DNA of 7,262 nt, taken from Bacilli bacterium (GTDB lineage Bacteria > Bacillota_I > Bacilli_A > RF39 > UBA660). The stretch covers positions 1-7,262 of the forward strand of contig JAFUBK010000106.1 of NCBI GenBank assembly GCA_017460245.1. Reading direction: 5' to 3'. Numbering within the stretch: the stretch's first letter is position 1; the number at the start of each line of letters is the position of its first letter. This document shows positions 1-5,883 of this stretch, piece after piece. The notes beneath the pieces were generated by a model. It was not told the origin of the DNA. It did no database searches and saw nothing but the letters and a program-made list of their open reading frames with translations. The position numbers were made by a program, and so were the translations under genes.

Positions 1-10
1 ATAAAAAAAC

Positions 11-39
11 TTTTAAATTACAAAACAATGTGATATAAT
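11..39 (+). promoter_or_regulatory. Promoter of tRNA-Lys
   Basis: A perfect TATAAT lies at 34-39. It is preceded by TG at 31-32, which makes an extended -10 element. A weak -35 candidate, TTTTAA, sits at 11-16 with a 17-base spacer. Transcription would start near 45-46, giving a short leader of about 13 bases before the mature tRNA 5' end. The extended -10 probably compensates for the poor -35. Confidence 0.7.
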
Positions 40-58
40 GTAATAGGTTTTTTTATAT

Positions 59-134
59 GTCTTGTTAGCTCAGTTGGTAGAGCAACTGACTCTTAATCAG
101 TGGGTCTAGGGTTCGAGTCCCTAACAGGACACCA
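59..134 (+). tRNA. tRNA-Lys (anticodon CTT)
   Basis: A complete 76-base cloverleaf can be folded by hand. The acceptor stem GTCTTGT (59-65) pairs with ACAGGAC (124-130) with one G-U pair. The D arm is GCTC/GAGC, and the anticodon stem ACTGA/TCAGT encloses the loop CTCTTAA. The variable loop has 5 bases, and the T arm is TAGGG/CCCTA around TTCGAGT. The anticodon CTT is at 92-94 and reads the lysine codon AAG. The discriminator is A131 and the CCA end is encoded at 132-134. In an AT-rich genome this is the minor lysine isoacceptor beside an expected TTT tRNA elsewhere. It has its own promoter and terminator, so it is a single-gene unit converging with msrAB. Confidence 0.97.
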
Positions 135-144
135 TTTAAAATAT

Positions 145-170
145 AAATCCTTTATTTTTAAAGGATTTTT
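145..170 (+). terminator. Intrinsic terminator of tRNA-Lys
   Basis: The arms AAATCCTTT (145-153) and AAAGGATTT (160-168) form a 9-bp stem around a 6-base loop. T residues continue to 170, followed by AT-rich sequence. It lies 10 bases after the encoded CCA, so it closes the tRNA transcript. Confidence 0.8.
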
Positions 171-237
171 ATATTATATTTTATTTGTTCGACGTACAAA
201 TTTACGTGGCTAAAATGTATAAATATAAACATATATA

Positions 238-298
238 AAAAAAGACTTTATATGAAGTGAACCCCAAATAGTTCACAAAAATAAAAAAAGTCTTTTTT
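238..298 (-). terminator. Nested hairpin terminator of the msrAB unit
   Basis: Two perfect 12-base complementary arms (238-249 and 287-298) enclose a second hairpin with GTGAAC (257-262) and GTTCAC (271-276). Read on the - strand, the outer stem ends in a run of T, as in an intrinsic terminator. The arm at 287-298 covers part of the msrAB stop codon at 297-299. The + strand also has a T run after the structure, so it may stop transcription in both directions between the converging msrAB and tRNA genes. The remaining bases at 171-237 are AT-rich and hold no gene that I can see. Confidence 0.75.
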
Positions 299-1187
299 AT
301 ATAAGCGATAAATATTCTTCATATCCTCTTTTTTTCATTTTGTTTTTTGGGATAAATTCTAAGGCGGCACTGTTTACCGAATATCTTAAACCGCCTAATT
401 TTTTAGGTCCATCATAATATAAATATCCTAAATGGTTCTTTCCTTCTTTACTTACTATTTCTACGACTATTTTTAATTTTTTTATGTTTATGTGTTTGAT
501 AACAGCGTTTTCGTTAATTGGTTTTGAAAATGTTGGAAATCCGGTTTTGGCATTGTATTTATCTTTTGATGAAAACAAAACTTCTCCGGTTTCTTTATCG
601 ATGTATATCCCATCTTTAAAATTGGCAAAATATTCATTTTTGAAGGCCGGTTCTGTTTCATGAAGTTTCATTACTCGATATGAAATGTTTTCCATTTGTT
701 TTATTTTTAAGTTTTCGAATTGAGAAAAACTAATGTGACTGTAAGCAAAGGGATTATTTAGTAAAAAGTTTTGATGATATTCTTCAGCACGAATAAAGTT
801 TTTTATTTTTTCGGTTTCAATGGCAACATTACCTTCGATGCCTTTTTGTAATTCTTCTAATGATTCAATAATTGTTGGTAATTCTTTTTTATCAGTATAA
901 TAAATTCCTAAACGATATTGACTACCTGAGTCTTTTCCTTGTTTATTGAAACTTGTAGGGTCAATAGCAGCATAATAATATTTTAATAATTCTGGTAAGG
1001 AAATAATATTTTTATTGTAGATTATATGAACTGTTTCGGCATGATTAGTTGTTGATAATTGATTATAGCTGGTTTCTTTTGTTTTTCCATTGGCATAGCC
1101 AACTTCGGTTTTTAATACTCCGAAAATTATGTTGAAGTACTTTTGTAAGCTCCAAAAGCTCCCTCCTGCTAAATATATTTCGTTCAT
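297..1187 (-). CDS. msrAB: Cysteine-free MsrA-MsrB fusion (methionine sulfoxide reductase homologue)
   Basis: The 296-residue protein has an MsrA domain (about 1-158) followed by an MsrB domain (about 163-296), the order seen in bacterial MsrAB fusions. These enzymes normally reduce the S and R forms of methionine sulfoxide through a nucleophilic Cys recycled by a resolving Cys and thioredoxin. The MsrA frame is clear: GGSFW at 8-12, HAE at 49-51 (Glu51), and DSGSQYR at 86-92 (Asp86, Tyr91). The MsrB frame is also clear: TGFPTF at 215-220, HLG at 252-254, and RYSVNSA at 268-274. However, there is no cysteine anywhere. Ser10 replaces the MsrA nucleophile, Ser150 (YSHI) replaces the resolving Cys usual in fusions, and Ser270 replaces the MsrB nucleophile. 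MsrB also has Tyr255 for a conserved His and Phe217 for Trp. The ATG at 1187 was chosen because GGTGA lies four bases upstream and the MsrA homology begins there. The fold assignment is sure; reductase activity is doubtful. Confidence 0.93.
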   Translation of the reverse strand: MNEIYLAGGSFWSLQKYFNIIFGVLKTEVGYANGKTKETSYNQLSTTNHAETVHIIYNKNIISLPELLKYYYAAIDPTSFNKQGKDSGSQYRLGIYYTDKKELPTIIESLEELQKGIEGNVAIETEKIKNFIRAEEYHQNFLLNNPFAYSHISFSQFENLKIKQMENISYRVMKLHETEPAFKNEYFANFKDGIYIDKETGEVLFSSKDKYNAKTGFPTFSKPINENAVIKHINIKKLKIVVEIVSKEGKNHLGYLYYDGPKKLGGLRYSVNSAALEFIPKNKMKKRGYEEYLSLI

Positions 1188-1191
1188 ACTA

Positions 1192-1200
1192 TCACCCTCT
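1192..1200 (-). promoter_or_regulatory. Ribosome binding site that sets the msrAB start
   Basis: AGAGGGTGA on the - strand contains GGTGA, complementary to the 16S rRNA 3' end, four bases before the ATG at 1187. It excludes the longer reading frame beginning at 1223, whose 12 extra residues have no family counterpart. Confidence 0.75.
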
Positions 1201-1234
1201 ACTAATATGCCTTTAATTAACAAAGATATTTACT

Positions 1235-1263
1235 ATCCTAACAAAATATATAATTTTAGTCAA
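1235..1263 (-). promoter_or_regulatory. Promoter of msrAB
   Basis: TTGACT (1258-1263) and TAGGAT (1235-1240) are separated by exactly 17 bases. TG stands one base before the -10, giving an extended -10 element. The predicted start near 1228 gives a leader of about 40 bases. The promoter begins next to the U-tract of the ABC transporter terminator, so msrAB should be transcribed independently. I see no obvious operator. Confidence 0.75.
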
Positions 1264-1286
1264 GAAAAAAGACAGTAAACTGTCTT
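1264..1286 (-). terminator. Intrinsic terminator of the ABC transporter
   Basis: The arms AAGACAG (1269-1275) and CTGTCTT (1280-1286) make a 7-bp stem with a 4-base loop. On the - strand it is followed by a T run down to 1265. The 3' side of the stem in + coordinates covers two bases of the stop codon at 1285-1287. Confidence 0.85.
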
Positions 1287-3594
1287 ATTCTGTTCTTAAG
1301 GCATCGACTGGGTCTTTTCTTGAGGCGATATTGGCAGGAATAGCACCACCAATTATGGTTAAAATCATACTAATGGCGATGAGGATTATGGCATGGACTG
1401 GGTTTAGTTTGGCTACATTCGCAAGGCCTGATAAGTTTTCAACAATGAGGTTAGTTGGGAATGTAAGAATGTAGGCAATACCAATTCCTAATAGTCCTGA
1501 AAAAACACCAATTATGAAGGTCTCGGCATTGAATACTCTTTTAATATCTTTTTTTCTAGCACCTAAGGCACGTAAAATCCCAATTTCTTTGGTTCTTTCT
1601 AGTACTGATATGTAAGTTATAATACCTATCATTATTGAAGAAACTACTAATGATATTGATGAGAATGCTACTAAAACAACCGTAATGGCATCCATAATAC
1701 TTCCTGTAAGTGAAGATATTAATTTAGCTGTATCAGTATACTGAATGGCATCATCTTCGCTTTTGTTTTTGTTGTAATCATCTAAATATTCGGTAATATA
1801 ATCTTTGGTATCAAAATCTTTTGGGTATAAACTTATGGCAATCGGAATGGTGTCGGCTCCTAAATAACCTAGAATAGATTCTTTGGTTAATTTTTCGTCA
1901 AATTTTTGGTGTGTTAAAATATTATAGTCAACTTCTTTTTGATCTTTGACGATATCAGATTCACTATTTCTTTCGATTATTAAGTTTACTAAGGCTTCGT
2001 TATATCCTAAACCATCGGTATTGGTAACAACTTCTTTTCCTTTTTTACCTCTGATTATGGCATCTATTTTAACGGTAATTTTACTTTCGTTATACATATT
2101 TTCATAATCTTGTTTTGGAAGATAGCTATCCCCTATTTTTTGATAATAATCATTATTTAAAATTACTTTATATTCTTTATTCATAATATCTTCAAAACTT
2201 GTATCACTATTAAAGCCTAGTTCTTTTAAAACACTTTCAGATATTTCATTTTTATTGTTTAATTGAAGAATTAGGCCGGGCTTTTCGGTTAGGGAACCTG
2301 CCAAAACATCATAATTTTTTTCAATTACGCCATCTTCATTGTTTGGATTTGTTGGCATTAATGACCATAGTTGCATACTGTTCATATTGCCTGACATATT
2401 TTCCGTTGCACCACCACTTAAATTTAATGGTAAATATTCATTATCTTGTTTTTTTATTATATTTATGTTTGTGCCTTTTTCATAGCTGATTCCAGATAAT
2501 TTTGTTTTATCCATTTTGTCAAGATAATTTATATATTCGTTTGTTATTTTATTAGTGTGCATTAAGGTATTAGCAATGTCTTGTTTTAAATAAGCAGTTT
2601 TGGTATTTGGAAATTTTTTTAAACTGTTACTTGTAGATTCTTTCACTAAATTTTCGTCAATATTCATGGCCATAGTGGTAATCATTATTGGTGACTGGGC
2701 AAGTGAATTTTCTTCAAAGGTATCAACTTCAATTTGAAAGCCATTTGATAGTGATAAGATTAAGGCTATACCGATAATTCCTATACTTGAAGCAAAAGCT
2801 GTTAAAGCTGTTCTTCCTTTTTTTGTTTTGATATTGTTAAACGAAAGCTTTAATGCGGTAAAAAAATTCATTGCGGTTTTCTTTAGTTTGAACTTTTCTA
2901 GTTTGTCAATATCTGTTTCTAAAGGATTTGAATCACTAATAATTTGACCATCAATCATTTCAACTATTCTATTGGCATAGGTTTTAGCAATATCTGGATT
3001 ATGGGTAACCATAATTACTAATTTTTCTTTTGATATTTCTTTGATTAAATCCATAATTTGCTTACTAGTTTTTGTATCTAAGGCACCTGTTGGTTCGTCA
3101 GCTAAAATTATATCTGGATCATTGGCTAATGCTCTAGCGATAGCGACTCTTTGCATTTGCCCGCCTGATAGTTGGTTTGGTCTTTTATTGGCATGTTCTT
3201 TTAAGCCGACTTTTTTTAATAATTCTAAGGCTTTTTTTCGTCTTTTTTTATTGGAAACACCACTTAGGGTTAGACCCATTTCAACATTTTCTAAAATGGT
3301 TATATGGGAAATTAGATTATAACTTTGAAAGATAAAACCTACAGAATTATTACGATAAGCATCCCAATCTGAATCTTTAAAGTGTTTGGTTGATTTACTG
3401 TTTATGACAAGGTCGCCTTTATCATAGTTATCTAAACCACCTATTATATTTAATAAGGTGGTTTTACCACTACCTGATGGTCCTAGAACAGCGACAAATT
3501 CACTATTTCTAAATTCTAAATTTATATCTTTTAGGGCGTGCTGCGTAAAGGTGCCCGTTTTATAACTTTTTTGTATTTTTTTTAACGCTAACAT
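1285..3594 (-). CDS. MacB-type ABC transporter, fused ATPase and FtsX-like permease
   Basis: This 769-residue protein has an N-terminal ABC ATPase (about 1-225) joined to a permease. ATPase motifs in order are Walker A GPSGSGKT (38-45), Q-loop Gln90, signature LSGGQ (142-146), Walker B ending ILADE (163-167) and the switch His198. All are intact, so it should hydrolyse ATP. One membrane helix (about 264-286) is followed by a large domain of about 345 residues, presumably extracytoplasmic, then three helices in the last 140 residues. Between the second and third lies the FtsX-family cytoplasmic segment ERTKEIGILRALGARKKDI. This is the four-helix MacB/LolCDE mechanotransmission layout; relatives export peptides, toxins, antibiotics or lipoproteins rather than import nutrients. 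The substrate cannot be read from sequence. No HlyD-type adaptor gene is adjacent. It contains no Cys. It has its own terminator and a likely promoter, so it appears to be a single-gene unit. Confidence 0.94.
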   Translation of the reverse strand: MLALKKIQKSYKTGTFTQHALKDINLEFRNSEFVAVLGPSGSGKTTLLNIIGGLDNYDKGDLVINSKSTKHFKDSDWDAYRNNSVGFIFQSYNLISHITILENVEMGLTLSGVSNKKRRKKALELLKKVGLKEHANKRPNQLSGGQMQRVAIARALANDPDIILADEPTGALDTKTSKQIMDLIKEISKEKLVIMVTHNPDIAKTYANRIVEMIDGQIISDSNPLETDIDKLEKFKLKKTAMNFFTALKLSFNNIKTKKGRTALTAFASSIGIIGIALILSLSNGFQIEVDTFEENSLAQSPIMITTMAMNIDENLVKESTSNSLKKFPNTKTAYLKQDIANTLMHTNKITNEYINYLDKMDKTKLSGISYEKGTNINIIKKQDNEYLPLNLSGGATENMSGNMNSMQLWSLMPTNPNNEDGVIEKNYDVLAGSLTEKPGLILQLNNKNEISESVLKELGFNSDTSFEDIMNKEYKVILNNDYYQKIGDSYLPKQDYENMYNESKITVKIDAIIRGKKGKEVVTNTDGLGYNEALVNLIIERNSESDIVKDQKEVDYNILTHQKFDEKLTKESILGYLGADTIPIAISLYPKDFDTKDYITEYLDDYNKNKSEDDAIQYTDTAKLISSLTGSIMDAITVVLVAFSSISLVVSSIMIGIITYISVLERTKEIGILRALGARKKDIKRVFNAETFIIGVFSGLLGIGIAYILTFPTNLIVENLSGLANVAKLNPVHAIILIAISMILTIIGGAIPANIASRKDPVDALRTE

Positions 3595-3598
3595 TTTT

Positions 3599-3604
3599 CC
3601 CTCC
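3599..3604 (-). promoter_or_regulatory. Ribosome binding site that sets the ABC transporter start
   Basis: GGAGGG lies four bases before the ATG at 3594. An in-frame TTG at 3606 overlaps this site and would have no ribosome binding site of its own, so the ATG is preferred, giving 769 rather than 773 residues. Confidence 0.85.
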
Positions 3605-3610
3605 AATTTA

Positions 3611-3616
3611 ATTATA
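3611..3616 (-). promoter_or_regulatory. Candidate -10 element for the ABC transporter
   Basis: A perfect TATAAT on the - strand lies between the upstream terminator and the gene. No good -35 is seen at 16 to 18 bases and there is no TG extension. If used, transcription would begin near 3604, leaving a leader of only about 10 bases that is almost entirely the ribosome binding site. Expression could instead depend partly on readthrough from the upstream gene. Confidence 0.45.
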
Positions 3617-3654
3617 TGTAAAAGAAAACATCTAGGCCATTTTGACCAGATGTT
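3617..3654 (-). terminator. Intrinsic terminator of the 421-residue protein gene
   Basis: On the - strand AACATCT (3648-3654) pairs with AGATGTT (3627-3633). The stem continues inward as GGTC with GGCC, with one bulged base and a loop of about five bases. TTTTCTTTT follows. The hairpin starts inside the last codons and includes the TAG stop at 3632-3634. Confidence 0.8.
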
Positions 3655-4897
3655 CTTCTATTTGCTCGTATTCGTTTTCAATGACTGGTTCTCTTTGCTC
3701 ATCTAATCCTAAATAGTTAATTATATTTTGGTTTTTAATTACTACTTGGTCGTTGTCATATTGTGGATCCATAATAACTAGATTTGCGGTTTGTTGTACT
3801 TCGTCTAGTTCCCTTGGTAAAATTCTTAAGAAAGTTGGAAATTTAAAGTTGTAGCCTGCTCCAGTTACTTTATAAATTGTTTCTAATGTTTCTTTATCTA
3901 AACAAATCATTGGTCGATATTTTTCGCTATTTAAGGCAACTAAAACTTGTTCGATTGCAACAATAGCATTTTGGATTGTTTCTCTATCGCTTCCCATTGA
4001 CTGAATAGCTTCGTTGTTAACTTCATACATAACAACGTTGGTATTTAAAGCATTTGTACAAAGCTTGTTTATTTTTGAAACTTCTTTTATTACTTGATCT
4101 GGTTTAATAGCTCTACCACTTATAAAAGCTGCTCTTTTGACATTTTTTATATTATCGGCAAATAAATCAGCATTGTCTCGGAATGTATTTTCACCTTTAT
4201 TTAAACTAGTACAAGTGATGAAAACTAGTTGTTCATTACGTAGATTTTGACAATCTGTTGTTGATAAGACATCGTCATCACTCAGTTTTTGACATACAAA
4301 ATTTTCACTTAATACTTGTCTTCTTTGTGAAGGGTTAACTTGTTTAACAGGTTTAAGTTTTATATTTTGAAGATTTTCTGGTTCAACTTGTTGTTTTGGG
4401 ATTGGATTTTGTAATACTTTTGGTTCAATATTAACAGGATTAGTTATTTCGACAGAGGTTGTTTTGACGCTAATTGGGTTCGCTTGCTGTTTTGCTTTTT
4501 GCATTGCATCATAGGCGATAGTGATTCTTTCAAGCGTGTTGATGTATGAAACACTATCCATATCATTTGAAAAAACAAACTTTTGATTACCGACGATAAC
4601 TGTATTTTCGTCTTCTAGGGTTAAGCTGTCTTTTAAAAATAGATTGCTTACTTCTTTATTTAAATAATCTAAGCAACCTAGGTAAACGTCAATCCAAGCG
4701 TCTTTAAACTGCTGAATGGTTTCTTTGGTTTTTATTGGAATATTGTAAGGAACTGGTCCTTTTATACTATTAACAATAACCGCCCTGTTTTTTGTATCGT
4801 TTCCTAAAATTAAATTGTTAGGTTTACTTAAATGTTCTCCTATCCAATCTTTGATTTCTGCAAATTCTGGTCTATTTTTAATTTGTTTTTCTGCCAC
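3632..4897 (-). CDS. Unrecognised 421-residue protein, possible degenerate GH25-like domain
   Basis: I do not recognise the family with confidence. There is no signal peptide or membrane helix, so it is probably cytoplasmic. The layout is an N-terminal domain (about 1-138), a linker rich in Pro, Gln, Asn, Val and Lys (about 140-195), a C-terminal domain (about 220-390) and an acidic tail. The C-terminal domain alternates hydrophobic strands and helices: LVFITCTSLN near 224-233, a helix with NADLFADNIKNVKRAAF, the strand NVVMYEVNN near 287-295, then a helix and YRPMICLDKE near 327-336. The order recalls the barrel of GH25 lysozymes, where the third segment carries the catalytic Asp-x-Glu and the fourth reads KPMIYT-like. 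That acidic pair is absent here, so catalysis by the GH25 mechanism is unlikely; the resemblance is only by eye. Six cysteines make it the Cys-rich protein of this window. The GTG at 4897 is preferred over TTG at 4900 on ribosome-site spacing. Confidence 0.8.
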   Translation of the reverse strand: MAEKQIKNRPEFAEIKDWIGEHLSKPNNLILGNDTKNRAVIVNSIKGPVPYNIPIKTKETIQQFKDAWIDVYLGCLDYLNKEVSNLFLKDSLTLEDENTVIVGNQKFVFSNDMDSVSYINTLERITIAYDAMQKAKQQANPISVKTTSVEITNPVNIEPKVLQNPIPKQQVEPENLQNIKLKPVKQVNPSQRRQVLSENFVCQKLSDDDVLSTTDCQNLRNEQLVFITCTSLNKGENTFRDNADLFADNIKNVKRAAFISGRAIKPDQVIKEVSKINKLCTNALNTNVVMYEVNNEAIQSMGSDRETIQNAIVAIEQVLVALNSEKYRPMICLDKETLETIYKVTGAGYNFKFPTFLRILPRELDEVQQTANLVIMDPQYDNDQVVIKNQNIINYLGLDEQREPVIENEYEQIEEHLVKMA

Positions 4898-4903
4898 CAA
4901 TAA

Positions 4904-4909
4904 CCACCT
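4904..4909 (-). promoter_or_regulatory. Ribosome binding site of the 421-residue protein gene
   Basis: AGGTGG on the - strand stands six bases before GTG (4895-4897) but only three before the in-frame TTG (4898-4900). The usual spacing is about 5 to 9 bases, which favours GTG. No ATG is available nearby, so this gene uses a non-ATG start either way. Confidence 0.65.
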
Positions 4910-4918
4910 ACGTTCTAG

Positions 4919-4975
4919 TTTACAATTCTATATACATTATAACGCTAATTTTCTTTTAATGTCAACAATTGTAAA
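4919..4975. repeat. 9-bp inverted repeat flanking a promoter (candidate operator pair)
   Basis: TTTACAATT at 4919-4927 and its exact complement AATTGTAAA at 4967-4975 lie on either side of the promoter at 4936-4965, with centres 48 bases apart. The upstream copy is part of a local palindrome, ACAATTGT (4965-4972), which touches the -35 element; the other copy lies near the predicted transcript start. Paired repressor sites are one reading. In AT-rich DNA a chance match is possible. Confidence 0.4.
4936..4965 (-). promoter_or_regulatory. Consensus promoter of the 421-residue protein gene
   Basis: Perfect TTGACA (4960-4965) and perfect TATAAT (4936-4941) are separated by 18 bases. The predicted start near 4929 gives a leader of about 30 bases before GTG. 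This is the best match to the housekeeping consensus in the window, suggesting strong or tightly repressed expression; the flanking inverted repeat favours regulation. Confidence 0.85.
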
Positions 4976-4976
4976 G

Positions 4977-5000
4977 AAAAAAACTATTTTTTTATAGTTT
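4977..5000 (-). terminator. Intrinsic terminator of the nfeD-SPFH operon
   Basis: On the - strand AAACTAT (4994-5000 as complement) pairs with ATAGTTT (4981-4987) around six A residues, and the T run continues to about 4977. The stem shares two bases with the stop codon at 4999-5001. It is AT-rich and so weaker than the others. Confidence 0.65.
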
Positions 5001-5883
5001 ATTTTTCTTTAAACATTTCTTTTAGTGTTGTGCCTAAGGTTGCAACATTTTGAAGGTCTGATGGAACTATTATTTTGGTAGCTGTACCATTGGCAACTTT
5101 TGTTAAGGCATCAAAGCTTCTTAAGGTTAAGACTGATTGGTCAGCTTTAGCTTCTTTTATTAGTTTTATACTTTCAGCTTCGGCCTGATTTATTTTTAAT
5201 ATAGCTTCGGCTTCACCTTCGGCAATTCTAATTTGTGATTCTTTATTAGCTTCAGCACGTAAAATTGCGCTTTGTTTTTCTCCTTCGGCAATAAGGATGC
5301 TTGATTTTTTTTCACCTTCAGCTCTTAAAATAGCTTCACGACGTTCACGCTCTGCGCGCATTTGTTTTTCCATTGCTTCTTGGATATCGCGTGGTGGTAA
5401 GATATTTTTTACTTCTACACGGTTTACCTTAATCCCCCAAGGATCAGTTGCTTCATCTAAAATGGCACGCATTTTTGAGTTGATAACATCTCTTGATGTT
5501 AATGTTTGGTCTAATTCTAGTTCACCAATTATATTACGCAATGTTGTTGCAGTTAGGTTTTCGATTGCGCTAATTGGATTTTCAACACCATATGTATATA
5601 ATTTGGGATCGGTAATTTGGAAATAAACGACTGTGTCGATTTGCATTGTAACGTTGTCTTTCGTAATTACTGGCTGTGGTGCAAAATCTTTAACTAATTC
5701 TTTTAAGGTAACTACAGCAGCAATTCTATCCACAAATGGAATTTTAAAATGTAATCCATTACCCCAAGTGCTATAATAAGAACCTAATCTTTCAATAACA
5801 TAACATTTTGATTGTGGTACTATTTTTACATTTGGAATAATAATGATTATTACTAAGATTAAAATAATTATTAATAATGACAT
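4999..5883 (-). CDS. SPFH/band 7 membrane protein (stomatin or paraslipin type)
   Basis: The 294-residue protein begins with one hydrophobic helix (about 2-17) that anchors it in the membrane. An SPFH domain follows (about 18-180), recognisable from the stretches ERLGSY (31-36), GLHFKIPFVDR (43-53) and the ILPPRDIQEAMEKQMRAERE region (161-180). The remainder is a charged coiled coil built from 11-residue repeats (185-252) and a short C-terminal segment. The family, which includes QmcA, HflK/C and flotillins, forms large ring or cage oligomers that organise membrane microdomains or control membrane proteases. The ATG overlaps the stop of the upstream nfeD-like gene by one base (TAATG). GGAGG stands ten bases before it, so the two are probably translationally coupled. 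SPFH with NfeD is a well-known pair, which supports a joint membrane-organising complex. Length and domain order are normal; the exact subgroup is less certain. Confidence 0.95.
   Translation of the reverse strand: MSLLIIILILVIIIIIPNVKIVPQSKCYVIERLGSYYSTWGNGLHFKIPFVDRIAAVVTLKELVKDFAPQPVITKDNVTMQIDTVVYFQITDPKLYTYGVENPISAIENLTATTLRNIIGELELDQTLTSRDVINSKMRAILDEATDPWGIKVNRVEVKNILPPRDIQEAMEKQMRAERERREAILRAEGEKKSSILIAEGEKQSAILRAEANKESQIRIAEGEAEAILKINQAEAESIKLIKEAKADQSVLTLRSFDALTKVANGTATKIIVPSDLQNVATLGTTLKEMFKEK
5128..5331 (-). repeat. 11-residue (hendecad) coiled-coil repeats in the SPFH protein
   Basis: Residues 185-252 fall into six units, five of 11 residues and one of 10, such as ILRAEGEKKSS, ILIAEGEKQSA and ILRAEANKESQ. 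Each starts with two hydrophobic residues and has an Ala-Glu-Gly/Ala core. Such hendecad arrays are typical of SPFH proteins and form the wall of their oligomeric cages. The DNA copies have diverged, so this is a protein-level repeat under selection rather than a recent tandem duplication. Confidence 0.75.

Noticed and set aside
59..134. tRNA-Lys as an attachment site for a mobile element
   Set aside because: No integrase gene and no repeated copy of the tRNA 3' end is present in the window.
192..207. Short inverted repeat ACGTA / TACGT with a 6-base gap
   Set aside because: Only 5 bp, no T run and no nearby gene that it could regulate; compatible with chance.
1158..1160. Selenocysteine or TGA recoding at the Msr nucleophile
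   Set aside because: The codon is AGC, not TGA, and the other three positions are TCA, AGT and TCG.
1188..1223. Twelve-residue N-terminal extension of the msrAB frame
   Set aside because: The ATG at 1187 has its own ribosome site, the MsrA family begins right there, and the longer start would lie at the very 5' end of the predicted transcript without a site.
3041..3322. + strand open frame of 93 codons
   Set aside because: It lies wholly antisense to the conserved ATPase motifs of the ABC transporter and has no recognisable protein features; a shadow frame.
4815..4997. + strand open frame of 60 codons
   Set aside because: It is antisense to the start and promoter of the 421-residue gene, covering clear regulatory sequence; no ribosome site of note.
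5128..5331. DNA tandem repeat or CRISPR-like array within the SPFH gene
   Set aside because: The periodicity is in the protein hendecads; the DNA units differ at many positions and there are no spacers.
5297..5626. + strand open frame of 109 codons
   Set aside because: It is antisense to the SPFH domain; its openness follows from the codon pattern of the real gene.
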